Shown here one piece after another: positions 37,361 to 46,284 of a DNA stretch of 64,000 bases (the stretch's first letter is position 1; the number at the start of each line of letters is the position of its first letter). Source of the DNA: Linyphia triangularis (Eukaryota; Arthropoda; Arachnida; Araneae; Linyphiidae); assembly GCA_963978545.1 (NCBI GenBank), contig OZ021722.1, forward strand, positions 108,836,442-108,900,441, given 5' to 3'. Under the pieces are notes generated by a model. That model was given only the letters and a program-made list of their open reading frames with translations. It did no database searches and was not told the DNA's origin. The translations under genes were made by a program, and so were the position numbers.

Positions 37361-37795
37361 AAGCTTGGCGTCCTCTATCCACTGATCTCTACTACAACTT
37401 CTGGATTGCTTATTAGCGATTTCTGCTGTGCAAGCAGATGATGTCATTTGAGTACTTCCCCCCATAATGCTTTAAAATAGGTTGCCCATAGTTACAAACA
37501 AATTTGAACTAGTTTTGGGGGAAGTTGATAGTATAGATTTCTATGGTGATTATTAAGCCTTCTTCAACTTCAAGTCAGTAACCAAACATGCGCTATCCAG
37601 AAGTTGTAGCAGAGATCAGTGCCTCTATCGCTAAGCAGATCAGAGCGGAGTGGATATGAGCCAATTACAAGGCTGCCAATGTCTACTATAGCACGAGCCT
37701 CGAGCTACAATGGACGTTGACAGCCTTGTAATTGGCTCTAATCCACTCCGCTCTGATCTGATCTACTCTGCTCAGCGATAGTGGACGTCAAGCTT
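37361..37795. mobile_element. Foldback element A, copy 1 (host of B)
   Basis: Termini aagcttggcgtcc / ggacgtcaagctt. The inner arms repeat inverted (cagatcagagcggagtgg... and ccactccgctctgatctg) around tgtctactatagcacgagcc. The left arm is split by element B. Flanks suggest a TA or TAA-type target duplication that cannot be resolved. Confidence 0.75.
37380..37621. mobile_element. hAT-like MITE B, copy 1, nested in A
   Basis: 242 bp, cactgatctctactacaact to agttgtagcagagatcagtg, flanked by perfect 8-bp duplications cctctatc (37372-37379 and 37622-37629). An 8-bp target and CA..TG ends are typical of the hAT superfamily. No transposase, so non-autonomous. Confidence 0.85.
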
Positions 37796-38064
37796 AAGTA
37801 TTTTCTCGCACGCCTCGTTCTTAAATATCATATAGTTTTGGCATTGAAATGACATATTTTCAGAAGAAATTCATTGACTCGAATTGCCAGCATTAATATG
37901 TATATGTATTAAAAATATTTTGTTCAAGTGATTTAAAAAGTATTGTATGCAACACGTGGAAAATAATTTTTCAAACTCGGTAAATTATTTGACTCGTGTT
38001 ATAGCGCTCGTCAAACAAGCGTTTTACCTCGTTTGAAAAAGGATTACTTTCTCCACTAGTTCAA

Positions 38065-38345
38065 TAAATAACTATTAATACATATATTTATTAATGTTGG
38101 CAAATCGAGTCAATTAATTTCTTCTGAAAATATGTTATTTTAATGCCGAGACTATATAACATTTAAGCATGAGGCGTGCGAGAAAGTACTTTTTCACACA
38201 AATGTGAGAAAGTAACTTTTTCGCACTCTTCGCGAAAAAGAGCTACTTTCGCCACTATTTTAAATTAAAAATGATTAAAAAATGTTTAATTTTTAGCACA
38301 CTGTTATAAAAAAAAAGTTTTTAATATAAAAAAAAATTGTGAAGT
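38065..38345 (-). mobile_element. Element C, copy 3 (partial, inverted)
   Basis: Reverse complement of the right part of element C: gcatgaggcgtgcgagaaag, gcgaaaaagagctactttcg and cactattttaaat. It follows copy 2 directly, making an inverted pair. Confidence 0.65.
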
Positions 38346-38358
38346 ATCTTTTACTTTC

Positions 38359-39008
38359 ACCCATATGTGTACATAGGGTAATAAAAGTATAGCATTCCGT
38401 TAAAAAAAATTCAATTTTTTTTTGCATTTCTCTACGTTTTGGAACATCCTGATTTCAAAAAAGAGATATAGAAAAAATGTCTATCTGTGGTCAGCATAAC
38501 TCCTGAACAAATTGACTTGCGATGTTCAAATTTGGGTTGGTTGGTTGTATTCAGATTATCTGGCGCCGTCAGCAACACGAGGGATATAATGCGCCGAAAC
38601 ATTCGTCATTATACAAGCCAACATACATTTACAAACATCCATGCCAACACGGGACTCGAACCCGCAACCTCGCGGTTCAGAAGCTAGCACGCTAACCACT
38701 ATCCCGTTTGGTCGGCATTCAAATTTGGGATGAAGGTTAGTGGTGGCCATGGGACCTACAATTGAGGTTTTTGTCAAAATCGCGCATGCGCATAAGGTAG
38801 CTGCCATTGAAAAAATTATGTTTTTCAATTATTGCAAAAAAAAAAAAAAAAACCCGGCTCCAACGATTTTGATAAAAATCGCTGTGGTAATGCCTCTTAA
38901 GGTGTTCTAAGCATACCCACCTCCGAAATTCCGGTATAAATGTTTCAGTGGCGTAAAAAGTTGAAAAACGGATGCTTTCAACACAGAGTTCTCTTGCCTT
39001 GAGCATAC
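38359..39008 (-). repeat. Family G, copy 7, left part (split by LTR element)
   Basis: Reverse-orientation family G from cacccatatgtgtacatagg to ccttgagcatac. It continues at 44906 after the LTR retrotransposon, and also carries a SINE at 38537-38717. Joining ...gagcatac to cttatcaa restores the family G order seen in other copies. Confidence 0.85.
38537..38717 (-). mobile_element. tRNA-derived SINE with 12-bp target duplications
   Basis: The reverse strand starts tgccgaccaaacgggatagt, has an A-box-like atagtggttagcgtg and a perfect B box ggttcgagtcc, then a non-tRNA tail ending in gaatacaaccaacc. It is flanked by ttcaaatttggg on both sides (38525-38536 and 38718-38729). The RNA polymerase III promoter is internal. 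Inserted in a family G copy. Confidence 0.88.
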
Positions 39009-39475
39009 TGTTACGAATTTTTCCACTGAGGCAATGATGGCACAGTTTTCACGGTTTAAAAGTATTTATTCTCTCTTCAGAAAACTCACAAAATCTATTC
39101 ACAGGCAACAGTTTAACTACTCTCAAGCTTCAACACAAGCTTCAACAAAAATAACTTCGAATTCAGCGATTATACAAGCGCACTCCAATAGGTCAACAAA
39201 GCGATCAGCTTTCAACGAAATCCGAAGTACATCTGAAAAACTTTCCCGTTCTCCAGTCTTTTTATAAACAAGCGCGTGAGACATTCTCGAAATTTCCAGC
39301 CAATTCATCGGAAAGAAATTTCTCGAAACGTCTCGATTACTTCAGGTGTTGCCACCTTTTTCTAACTTGTATAATCGCTATTAATTACTAAATAAAATTG
39401 GATAAAAATAAATTACAATAGAATTTTGAAATAATACGTCACTATTTACAATATATACAGACAATTTGTGCAAAA
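39009..39475 (-). repeat. 3' LTR of the Ty3/gypsy element
   Basis: 467 bp, matching 44439-44905 by eye throughout except at 39474 (a here, c at 44904). This changes the outer TG in element orientation to TT at the polypurine-tract side. AATAAA signal at 39065-39070. Confidence 0.93.
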
Positions 39476-39494
39476 TTTCCCCCTTCTTAAAGAC
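39476..39494 (-). promoter_or_regulatory. Polypurine tract next to 3' LTR
   Basis: The minus strand reads aagaagggggaaatt just before the 3' LTR. A purine run at this place primes plus-strand synthesis. The last two bases before the LTR are T. Confidence 0.7.
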
Positions 39495-39535
39495 TGCACG
39501 TCCCGGGCAGTGAAGTCCTTAAGAGGAAAGGCAAT

Positions 39536-40948
39536 TCAATCACTTCTACTATAATATGGGGCTAGTCTATTGTTATGTACAACTCTAGGTTTACAGGAGG
39601 GTGTCCGTTGAATCCTTACCACGACGTCGTTGATCTTCTTAAGGACCATATACGGCCCTTCCCAGTTCGTCTGGAGCTTAGGGGAGAGTCCTTTCCGACG
39701 TTTAGGATTCCATAACCACACCTTGTCACCTTCCTGGAATGAACGTTCCGTGGCCTTAGCATCGTAGCGGACCTTCATGCGCTCTGTCATGATGTTGATT
39801 CTTTCTCTGGCGAACCGATGTACGGCTTCCAAACGTGCCTGGAGATCATCTAGATACTGGACAGGCGAGGAAGGGGTGTCCGGTGGTCGTCCAAAGAGGA
39901 GGTCACAGGGTAGTCTAAGGTCTCTTCCGAAAATCATTTGAGATGGTGTATATCCGGTGGTCTCGTGAGTAGCACTTCTGTAGGCCAAAAGGAACAATGG
40001 AAGTTTCTGATCCCAATCTTGCTGGTTCTTGGAAACAAACAAGGAGAGATGATTCAGAATCGTTCTATTAAATCGTTCAACCATTCCATCGGATTGTGGG
40101 TGCAGGGGAGTTGTACGAGTCTTTTCCATGTCGAGCAAGTCACACAGCCCAGTGAAGACAGCAGAGTTGAAGTTCGTTCCCTGGTCAGAATGTATCAGCA
40201 GGGGTACGCCAAATCGGGAGATCCAATTCCGTACGAGGACTTCTGCTACGGTTGTGGCTTCCTGGTCCGGAATCGCGTATGCTTCTGGCCACTTGCTAAA
40301 GTAGTCCATGACAACTAGGATGTATTTGTTGCCATTAGTTGTGTGAGGTAGGGGGCCTAAGACGTCCAAAGCAATTCTTTCGAATGGTGCTCCTACGTTG
40401 TAACGTTGCAACTTTCCACGAGTTCGGGTCTTCGGTCCCTTCCGCGAATTGCATGCATCACAGGACTTGCACCACTTCTCCACGTCGGATTTTGCTTTGT
40501 CCCAGAAGAATCTCTCCCTAACTTTCTGAAGAGTTTTCGTGACACCAAAATGTCCTCCAGTAGAACGACTGTGCAGTTCTTCTAGAACGTTGGTAACTCT
40601 AGAACTTGGAAGGATTAATTGCCACCGGAAGCTTTTGCCGTCATCGGACTCCCATCGACGGTAGAGTATTCCATTCTTCAAGTGCAAAGAGTCCCACATA
40701 GACCAATATCTCTTCATTGTTGGGCTATAGCATGCAATTTCCTGCCAACTGGGTTTTCCGGTAGCTGCTTCCATGAATTCAATTAGAGGTTTCAAGTCCT
40801 GATCTTCAACCTGACTTTTTCGAACATTCCGGTCACTCCAAGGGTCCAATTCTGAAGTAGTTGAGTTGGTAGTTATTTTCCGAACGGCCGATGTGCTAAC
40901 CCCGAACTTAGACTCGGCATTGGAACAAATCGACAGTTCTCCGGACAT
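39536..40948 (-). CDS. Retrotransposon pol part 2: integrase
   Basis: 470 codons, in the -1 frame relative to RT/RNase H. The HHCC zinc-binding domain is at H126, H133 and the cysteine cluster C160-C166. The catalytic core has D195 (ALDVLGPL), D255 (LIHSDQGTNF) and E291 (HPQSDGMVERFN), with 35 residues between the last two, the DD35E spacing of retroviral-type integrases. The C-terminal part has the GPY/F module (WEGPYMVLKKINDVVVRI). It stops about 60 nt before the 3' LTR. The apparent start ATG 40948 is within the overlap and is probably not a true start; integrase is normally released from a Pol precursor by the protease. Confidence 0.92.
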   Translation of the reverse strand: MSGELSICSNAESKFGVSTSAVRKITTNSTTSELDPWSDRNVRKSQVEDQDLKPLIEFMEAATGKPSWQEIACYSPTMKRYWSMWDSLHLKNGILYRRWESDDGKSFRWQLILPSSRVTNVLEELHSRSTGGHFGVTKTLQKVRERFFWDKAKSDVEKWCKSCDACNSRKGPKTRTRGKLQRYNVGAPFERIALDVLGPLPHTTNGNKYILVVMDYFSKWPEAYAIPDQEATTVAEVLVRNWISRFGVPLLIHSDQGTNFNSAVFTGLCDLLDMEKTRTTPLHPQSDGMVERFNRTILNHLSLFVSKNQQDWDQKLPLFLLAYRSATHETTGYTPSQMIFGRDLRLPCDLLFGRPPDTPSSPVQYLDDLQARLEAVHRFARERINIMTERMKVRYDAKATERSFQEGDKVWLWNPKRRKGLSPKLQTNWEGPYMVLKKINDVVVRIQRTPSCKPRVVHNNRLAPYYSRSD

Positions 40949-43188
40949 GGTCTTCTAGAAAGAGCGTCTGCATTCCCATGGAACGTTCCTTTTCTGTGAT
41001 GGATATCCATGTCGTATTCCTGCAGGCGCTGAATCCACCTTGCTATTTGTCCCTCTGTATTCTTGAAATTCAGCAACCAAGTCAGAGACGCATGATCAGT
41101 TCTTAAAAGGAATTTTCGGCCGTACAAGTAATGATGAAAGTGCTCAACGGCTTTTACTATTGCCAGTAACTCCTTTCTTGTGACGCAGTAGTTCCGCTCG
41201 GATCTTGACAGGCTCTTACTAAAATAAGCGATGACTTTCTCCTGTCCTTCAATTTCCTGGGAAAGAACGGCACCCACTCCCTCATTGCTGGCATCTGTAT
41301 CCAAAATAAAGTCCTTGTTAACATCGGGAAAAGCCAAAACAGGCGCGGATGTTAAAGCGTTCTTCAGTTGATTGAAGGAGTCGTCACAGTTGGCAGTCCA
41401 TAGGAACTTCTGCTTGCTCTCTGTTAGTCGATGCAAGGGTCTGGCGATCTTGGAGAAACCTTTCACGAATTTACGGTAATACGTGCACAGGCCTAGGAAG
41501 CTTCGCAATTGATGAACGTCTTGCGGTCGAGACCAAATTTGCACAGCATGGATCTTGGCTGGATCTGTGCTTACTCCATCGGATGAGATGATGTGTCCGA
41601 GATAACTGACTTTCCGCCTAAAGAGCTTACATTTTGATGGGCTAAGTTTCAAGTGGGCTTCCCTAAGCTTCAAGAACACGTTCTTCACATTTTGCAAGTG
41701 TTGATCAAAACTCCGCCCGGTGATAATGATATCGTCCAAATATACCAGACAGGTCTCGTAGGAAAGTCCTCTAAGCACAGTCTCCATCAGTCGCTCGAAC
41801 GTAGCCGGTGCATTACACAAGCCAAACGGCATAACTTGAAACTGCCATAATCCTTGGCCGGTAGTGAAGGCAGTCTTCTCACGATCGTCGGGATGTATCT
41901 CCACTTGCCAGTATCCACTCTTCAAATCCAAAGTCGAAAACCACTGGTTCCCCGATAGAGTGTCCAAAGTGTCATCGATTCTTGGCAGAGGGTAGCTGTC
42001 CTTTTTCGTAATTTCGTTCAGCTTCCGGTAATCCACACAAAACCTGGTGGAACCATCCTTCTTTCGAACGAGTACGATTGGAGAGGCCCATGGACTTGAG
42101 GAGGGTTCGATAACTCTATTATCTTCCATTTCATGTAACAATCTCCCCACCTCCTCTTGTTTTGCGAAAGGAAGTCTTCGAGGATGTTGTTTAATAGGTA
42201 AATGGGTCCCAGTATCGATTCGATGTTGAGTAAGCTCTGTTCTTCCTACATCTTTCGATGACATGGAGAAAATGTCTTGAAATTCTTTTATAAGGTTTCC
42301 GACAATCTTCTCTTGCCTTCTTTCCAACCGAGCATCCTCGAGAAGCTGGTCCACTAAATCCGCGGGTGGTGCGGTCGGAAGCTCCTTCAATCCTCGTTCG
42401 ATGCTTGTAACAGGTGTGCAAGTGGCAATTTCTTCTCCTTTCTTGATAACTCTCTTAGAATCACCGATGTTGGCCATTCTCACATGCACCACCTCTTGAG
42501 AGAGATCCACAAGCGTCGCTCCTACTACCACTCCTTTCGGGACGCTATTCGATGATGGGAAGTCCGTTACTCCAAATCGGAAGGCCTTCGGGGGCTCTGT
42601 TGAACCTTTTACAACCAAATCTGTCATGGAAGGGATGGTGATGTCTTCAAGAGCTACTATTCTATATGCACACGGCTCTTCCGAGTCCAAACCGAACAAT
42701 GGAACTTCTTCTTTTCCCGTTTGAAGCTCGCCTTTCTCGAAATTCAAAGTAATTCCATTTCTCTGTAAGAAGTCCAATCCAAGAATACATGGGTCAATAA
42801 TTTCAGCGACGTAAACGGTGTGAGTGTAGGTGTGAAATCCAAAAGAGATGTTGACATTTAATTTCCCATGCACAGAAATTTTGTCACCAGTCACAGTCTG
42901 TAGTGAAACTGAAGGCGCCGTGTAAAGAGGTTGGCTGTCCAGGCGCCGGGCTACATCCGTCCGTAAGATGGTTACATTTGCCCCTGAGTCAACTATTAGA
43001 CGACAGGGAGTTCCATTGATCTTGCCCTCCACGAATAAACCATGGTTTCCTCCTTGAAGGGATGAGATGTGATAGAGGCTGAGTGGGGCACCACCTGCTC
43101 TACACGGCGACCTCCGCCTCGCGAGATAGCCGCTCTTTAGTTTAACTGCTGAGGCTCGGACGAGGGTCTGTCCCCTCTCCTGTCCAAT
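40873..43188 (-). CDS. pol: Retrotransposon pol part 1: protease, reverse transcriptase, RNase H
   Basis: Open from just after a TGA at 43189-43191 to TAA at 40873. No good ATG at the head; numbering here starts at GTG 43032. An aspartic protease has the active site LIVDSGANVTIL (D15). The reverse transcriptase spans about residues 280-500, with the first catalytic aspartate in STLDLKSGYW (about 369), the family block MPFGLCNAPATFERLM and the YLDD box at 431-434. RNase H follows, with DTDASNEGVGAVLS (about 578-592) and the region around RTDHASLTWL. The frame is the same as gag but separated from it by two TGA codons nine nucleotides apart. It ends inside the spacer before integrase and overlaps the integrase frame by 76 nt. 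Confidence 0.93.
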   Translation of the reverse strand: MGQERGQTLVRASAVKLKSGYLARRRSPCRAGGAPLSLYHISSLQGGNHGLFVEGKINGTPCRLIVDSGANVTILRTDVARRLDSQPLYTAPSVSLQTVTGDKISVHGKLNVNISFGFHTYTHTVYVAEIIDPCILGLDFLQRNGITLNFEKGELQTGKEEVPLFGLDSEEPCAYRIVALEDITIPSMTDLVVKGSTEPPKAFRFGVTDFPSSNSVPKGVVVGATLVDLSQEVVHVRMANIGDSKRVIKKGEEIATCTPVTSIERGLKELPTAPPADLVDQLLEDARLERRQEKIVGNLIKEFQDIFSMSSKDVGRTELTQHRIDTGTHLPIKQHPRRLPFAKQEEVGRLLHEMEDNRVIEPSSSPWASPIVLVRKKDGSTRFCVDYRKLNEITKKDSYPLPRIDDTLDTLSGNQWFSTLDLKSGYWQVEIHPDDREKTAFTTGQGLWQFQVMPFGLCNAPATFERLMETVLRGLSYETCLVYLDDIIITGRSFDQHLQNVKNVFLKLREAHLKLSPSKCKLFRRKVSYLGHIISSDGVSTDPAKIHAVQIWSRPQDVHQLRSFLGLCTYYRKFVKGFSKIARPLHRLTESKQKFLWTANCDDSFNQLKNALTSAPVLAFPDVNKDFILDTDASNEGVGAVLSQEIEGQEKVIAYFSKSLSRSERNYCVTRKELLAIVKAVEHFHHYLYGRKFLLRTDHASLTWLLNFKNTEGQIARWIQRLQEYDMDIHHRKGTFHGNADALSRRPCPENCRFVPMPSLSSGLAHRPFGK

Positions 43189-43197
43189 TCAGGGCAA

Positions 43198-44406
43198 TCA
43201 CGTCTTGTAGAGCCAACAAACCACTCTAGTTTTTCGATCCCTTGAGCTAGGAATATTTCTCATAATTCGCTCCATCTTGTTTTCCAGTTCTTGAAACTTC
43301 TTCGTGAAAAGTTCAGAGGAATCGTCTGCCAATGTTCCACGTACGAAACGCCGATCTTTTCTAGAAGCTTGCTGTGCGGCTTCTACTCTCATGGCATAGA
43401 CGAGGGTGGACTTTAGATCTTTGCTGTCTGACATCCTGGTAGCTTGCTGTATGTCGGGATCTTTGATGGCATCCACGAAATACTGAAGAGACAGGTTATC
43501 TCGTACGTCCGAGGGACAGTCTGGGAAAGCGAGGAGCGACAGTCTTTCTATATCCGATGCCAATTCTTGAAGAGTTTCATTGGCCTTCTGCTGTCTCACT
43601 TTCAGTTGCAGTCTGTTATAATCCTTTAGATGTTGCTCCCCAAACCTTAATTCCAACGCACTTGCCAGCGCCACGAATTCTCCCCGCTTCTCTTCAGGTA
43701 GTGTTTGTAAAATGTCAGCAGCTTCACCTCGAAGAGATGCCGCGAGATGGAATGCTTTCGAAGTATCGTCCCAACCATTCGCAGAAGCAATCATTTCAAA
43801 CTGCGTTTGATAAACGCGCCAAGACGACCTCCCATCAAAAGTGGCCACTTTGATGCTGGAACGTGGCGCAATAAAGGGAGTGGAAACGTTATCCCAATTA
43901 GGCGTTGCAATGGTCACAGCTTCGCGAGTTTCAATTTTCCGTAGCCTTTCTTCAACAGCGTCATTAAACTTTTCCTGCTCTTCTTTCATGGTGGAAACCT
44001 TTTCTCCCAAGCAGTCAACTTTCCCATTAACCGCCTCAAAACTCTCACTGATTTCTTTTCTTACTTCACTCAGAACCTCTTCTTTTACCGATTGTAGAAC
44101 ACTTGTAGTAGTCTCTATTATCGTAGATTCCACCATTGTAGCCAGTTCGGATTGCATTTCTTCTTTAATCCCAATTATAGCAGCTGATGTGGATTCTTGG
44201 CTGGCGGCGATTGCGGCGGCGAGTTCGGCATTTGTCGTTTCTTGACGGGCTTGACCAGCGGCGATTGTAGCGGCGGTTGATTCTTGTCCGGCTTTTATTT
44301 CGGCTTTCATTTCAGCGGCCGTGGATTCTTGTCCGGCTTTTATTCCAGCAATCATTTCCATCAACTGCTTCATTTGGTCTTCCATCATTCCTCTAGTTGT
44401 CGGCAT
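43198..44406 (-). CDS. gag: Retrotransposon gag (truncated at the zinc knuckle)
   Basis: 402 codons from ATG 44406, shortly after the primer-binding site. The structural protein of the retrotransposon particle. Residues 1-75 hold alanine/glutamine-rich repeats around AGQEST. Residues 80-165 look like a coiled coil (KEEVLSEVRKEISESF, STMKEEQEKFNDAVEERLRK). Residues about 190-330 form a Ty3-type capsid/gag domain (WRVYQTQFEMIASANGWDD, AASLRGEAADILQTLP). It ends VVCWLYKT at TGA 43198-43200, where a CCHC zinc knuckle would be expected. A cysteine-containing remnant (RDCPELD) follows in the +1 frame, so part of the knuckle is missing. Confidence 0.88.
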   Translation of the reverse strand: MPTTRGMMEDQMKQLMEMIAGIKAGQESTAAEMKAEIKAGQESTAATIAAGQARQETTNAELAAAIAASQESTSAAIIGIKEEMQSELATMVESTIIETTTSVLQSVKEEVLSEVRKEISESFEAVNGKVDCLGEKVSTMKEEQEKFNDAVEERLRKIETREAVTIATPNWDNVSTPFIAPRSSIKVATFDGRSSWRVYQTQFEMIASANGWDDTSKAFHLAASLRGEAADILQTLPEEKRGEFVALASALELRFGEQHLKDYNRLQLKVRQQKANETLQELASDIERLSLLAFPDCPSDVRDNLSLQYFVDAIKDPDIQQATRMSDSKDLKSTLVYAMRVEAAQQASRKDRRFVRGTLADDSSELFTKKFQELENKMERIMRNIPSSRDRKTRVVCWLYKT

Positions 44407-44419
44407 TCAAAATTACGAG

Positions 44420-44437
44420 ATCCCACTTCTGACACCA
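44420..44437 (-). promoter_or_regulatory. Primer-binding site, tRNA-Leu type
   Basis: The minus strand reads TGGTGTCAGAAGTGGGAT one base after the 5' LTR. It is complementary, with one mismatch from the usual sequence, to the CCA end of many animal tRNA-Leu species and would prime minus-strand DNA synthesis. Confidence 0.8.
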
Positions 44438-44438
44438 C

Positions 44439-44905
44439 TGTTACGAATTTTTCCACTGAGGCAATGATGGCACAGTTTTCACGGTTTAAAAGTATTTATT
44501 CTCTCTTCAGAAAACTCACAAAATCTATTCACAGGCAACAGTTTAACTACTCTCAAGCTTCAACACAAGCTTCAACAAAAATAACTTCGAATTCAGCGAT
44601 TATACAAGCGCACTCCAATAGGTCAACAAAGCGATCAGCTTTCAACGAAATCCGAAGTACATCTGAAAAACTTTCCCGTTCTCCAGTCTTTTTATAAACA
44701 AGCGCGTGAGACATTCTCGAAATTTCCAGCCAATTCATCGGAAAGAAATTTCTCGAAACGTCTCGATTACTTCAGGTGTTGCCACCTTTTTCTAACTTGT
44801 ATAATCGCTATTAATTACTAAATAAAATTGGATAAAAATAAATTACAATAGAATTTTGAAATAATACGTCACTATTTACAATATATACAGACAATTTGTG
44901 CAACA
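44439..44905 (-). repeat. 5' LTR of the Ty3/gypsy element
   Basis: 467 bp, TGTT...AACA in element orientation. A TATA-like tttataaaaa is at 44689-44698 and a polyadenylation signal AATAAA at 44495-44500, in the order expected for U3 then R. Confidence 0.93.
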
Positions 44906-45182
44906 ATACCTTATCAAGGATAGATTTTTCTTCTCATCTCAGTTTCGCTTATAACAAAAGATAATATATGGATTATCTAAATGTATATCGCCAAAATTAC
45001 CATCTTGGCGAAAGTTTTTCTTTTTTCTTTTCTTAGACCCATACAAGAATTATCGCAAAAAATATCGCCAAACTGACCCTTTCCTCTAAATGAATGATGA
45101 AAATATAAAAATGGTAAATGACACAAATCCTCGTCAGTATTATAGTGTAATTGAAAGCTGTGTGATGTTTCACACCCCTAGT
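44906..45182 (-). repeat. Family G, copy 7, right part
   Basis: Continuation of the split family G copy: cttatcaaggatag... through tcgccaaactgaccctttcc to gatgtttcacacccctag, the reverse complement of the usual start ggggtgtggaacatc. Confidence 0.82.
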
Positions 45183-45185
45183 TTC

Positions 45186-45590
45186 GTGCACAGATCAACT
45201 TAATTTATGAAAAGCCACTTCTCTTTCTTAAAACATTATTTTTCTCCTTGCATTAAAAATCAAATAGATAGTAAATAAATGTCCTTTTAATGAGTTTGCT
45301 CATTTACTTCAACTATAATATTATGAAATGCAAAAGCAATAAAGTGAATTAAAATTGTAGACCCTCATTGAAAAAGTTCTCTTCCAAAGATTATTTGACA
45401 AAAACATCTATTATTTTTCAAAATTCACGAGAATATTTACATGAATATTTCATAAAATGAATAATTTTTCTTACTTTCATTTTTATTTTAATTGCTTTTG
45501 GGTGACATATAATTGAAACCAATTTAATCGATGTTTTATAGCTTAAAAACCATGCACTATAAAATTAATGATCACTTCTGAAGTGCATAC
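45186..45590. other. A+T-rich spacer
   Basis: Between family G copy 7 and the solo LTR. I see nothing coding or repeated. Confidence 0.5.
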
Positions 45591-45856
45591 ATATTGTTCA
45601 CAGAGGCAATGGTAGCACAGTTTTTATTAGATAAAAACTATTATTTATTCGCTCTTCAAAGGCACACAAAATTTAATCAAGAACAGTGCAATCACTAACA
45701 AGCTTCAATAACAACAACAGCGATAATTCAGGTCAAGTACACTCAAACAAAGAGTTCAGTGAAATCGAGATCCGAAGTCAAACTAACTGTTGATTTCAGC
45801 TGCGGTCCAATTTATAGGTGGGCGTGAGAACTTTCTCGAAGTATCCAGCCAACTGG

Positions 45857-46284
45857 CACTGATCTCTACTACAACTTCTGGATAGTGAATTCTTGCTTAC
45901 TGACTTGAAGTTGAAGAAGGATTAATAAAGCTTGGCGTCCACTATGGCTGAGCAGAGCAGAGCGGAGTAGATTAGAGCCAATTACAAGGCTGCCAATGTC
46001 TACTATAGCACGAGCCTCGAGCTACAATGGACGTTGACAGACTTATAATTGGCTCTAATCCACTCCGCTCTGCTCTGCTCTACTCTGCTCAGCCATAGTG
46101 GACGCCAAGCTTTAATCACCATAGAGAGTGGGGATGGGAACTTCCCCAAAAACTAGTTCAAATTTGTTTGTAACTATGGGCAACCTATTTCAAAGCATTA
46201 TGGGGGAAGTTTTCAAATGACATCATCTGCTTGCAGAGCAGAAACCGCTAATAAGCAATCCAGAAATTGTAGTAGAGATCAGTG
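45857..46284. mobile_element. hAT-like MITE B, copy 2, hosting element A
   Basis: cactgatctctactacaact to gtagtagagatcagtg, flanked by perfect 8-bp duplications ccaactgg (45849-45856 and 46285-46292). In opposite orientation to copy 1, judging by cttactgacttgaagttgaa. Its interior is split by element A at 45928-46112. Confidence 0.87.
45928..46112. mobile_element. Foldback element A, copy 2, nested in B
   Basis: 185 bp, aagcttggcgtccactatgg to ccatagtggacgccaagctt, a long hairpin whose arms continue through ctgagcagagcagagcggag. Flanked by TA on both sides (ttaata / taatc), consistent with a TA or TAA target. Confidence 0.85.

Larger units (their letters stand above)
37120..38059. mobile_element. 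Foldback/MITE element C, copy 2, interrupted by A and B
   Basis: Starts tagtggtgaaagtaatac and ends ggattactttctccacta. The two halves match copy 1. The centre is interrupted at 37361-37795 by foldback element A, which in turn contains hAT-like element B. Confidence 0.75.
39009..44905 (-). mobile_element. Ty3/gypsy LTR retrotransposon, full length
   Basis: 5,897 bp on the minus strand, flanked by the 4-bp duplication atac (39005-39008 and 44906-44909). Layout in element orientation: 5' LTR 44439-44905, primer-binding site, gag, protease-RT-RNase H, integrase, polypurine tract, 3' LTR 39009-39475. The order RT-RNase H-integrase and the GPY/F-type integrase tail place it in Ty3/gypsy (Metaviridae). 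No envelope-like frame is present. The two LTRs read as identical except one base near the outer end, so insertion is recent. Gag and pol have frame breaks described below. Confidence 0.95.

Noticed and set aside
39034..39308. Frames repeated identically at 44459-44738
   Set aside because: They repeat because they lie in the two LTRs, which are non-coding.
39938..40318. 126-codon plus-strand frame inside the retrotransposon
   Set aside because: Antisense shadow of the integrase frame.
43841..44697. Plus-strand frames of 134 and 137 codons
   Set aside because: Antisense to gag and LTR sequence; no domain.
39536..44905. Envelope gene making this an endogenous retrovirus
   Set aside because: Only about 60 nt separate the integrase stop from the 3' LTR, so there is no room for env.
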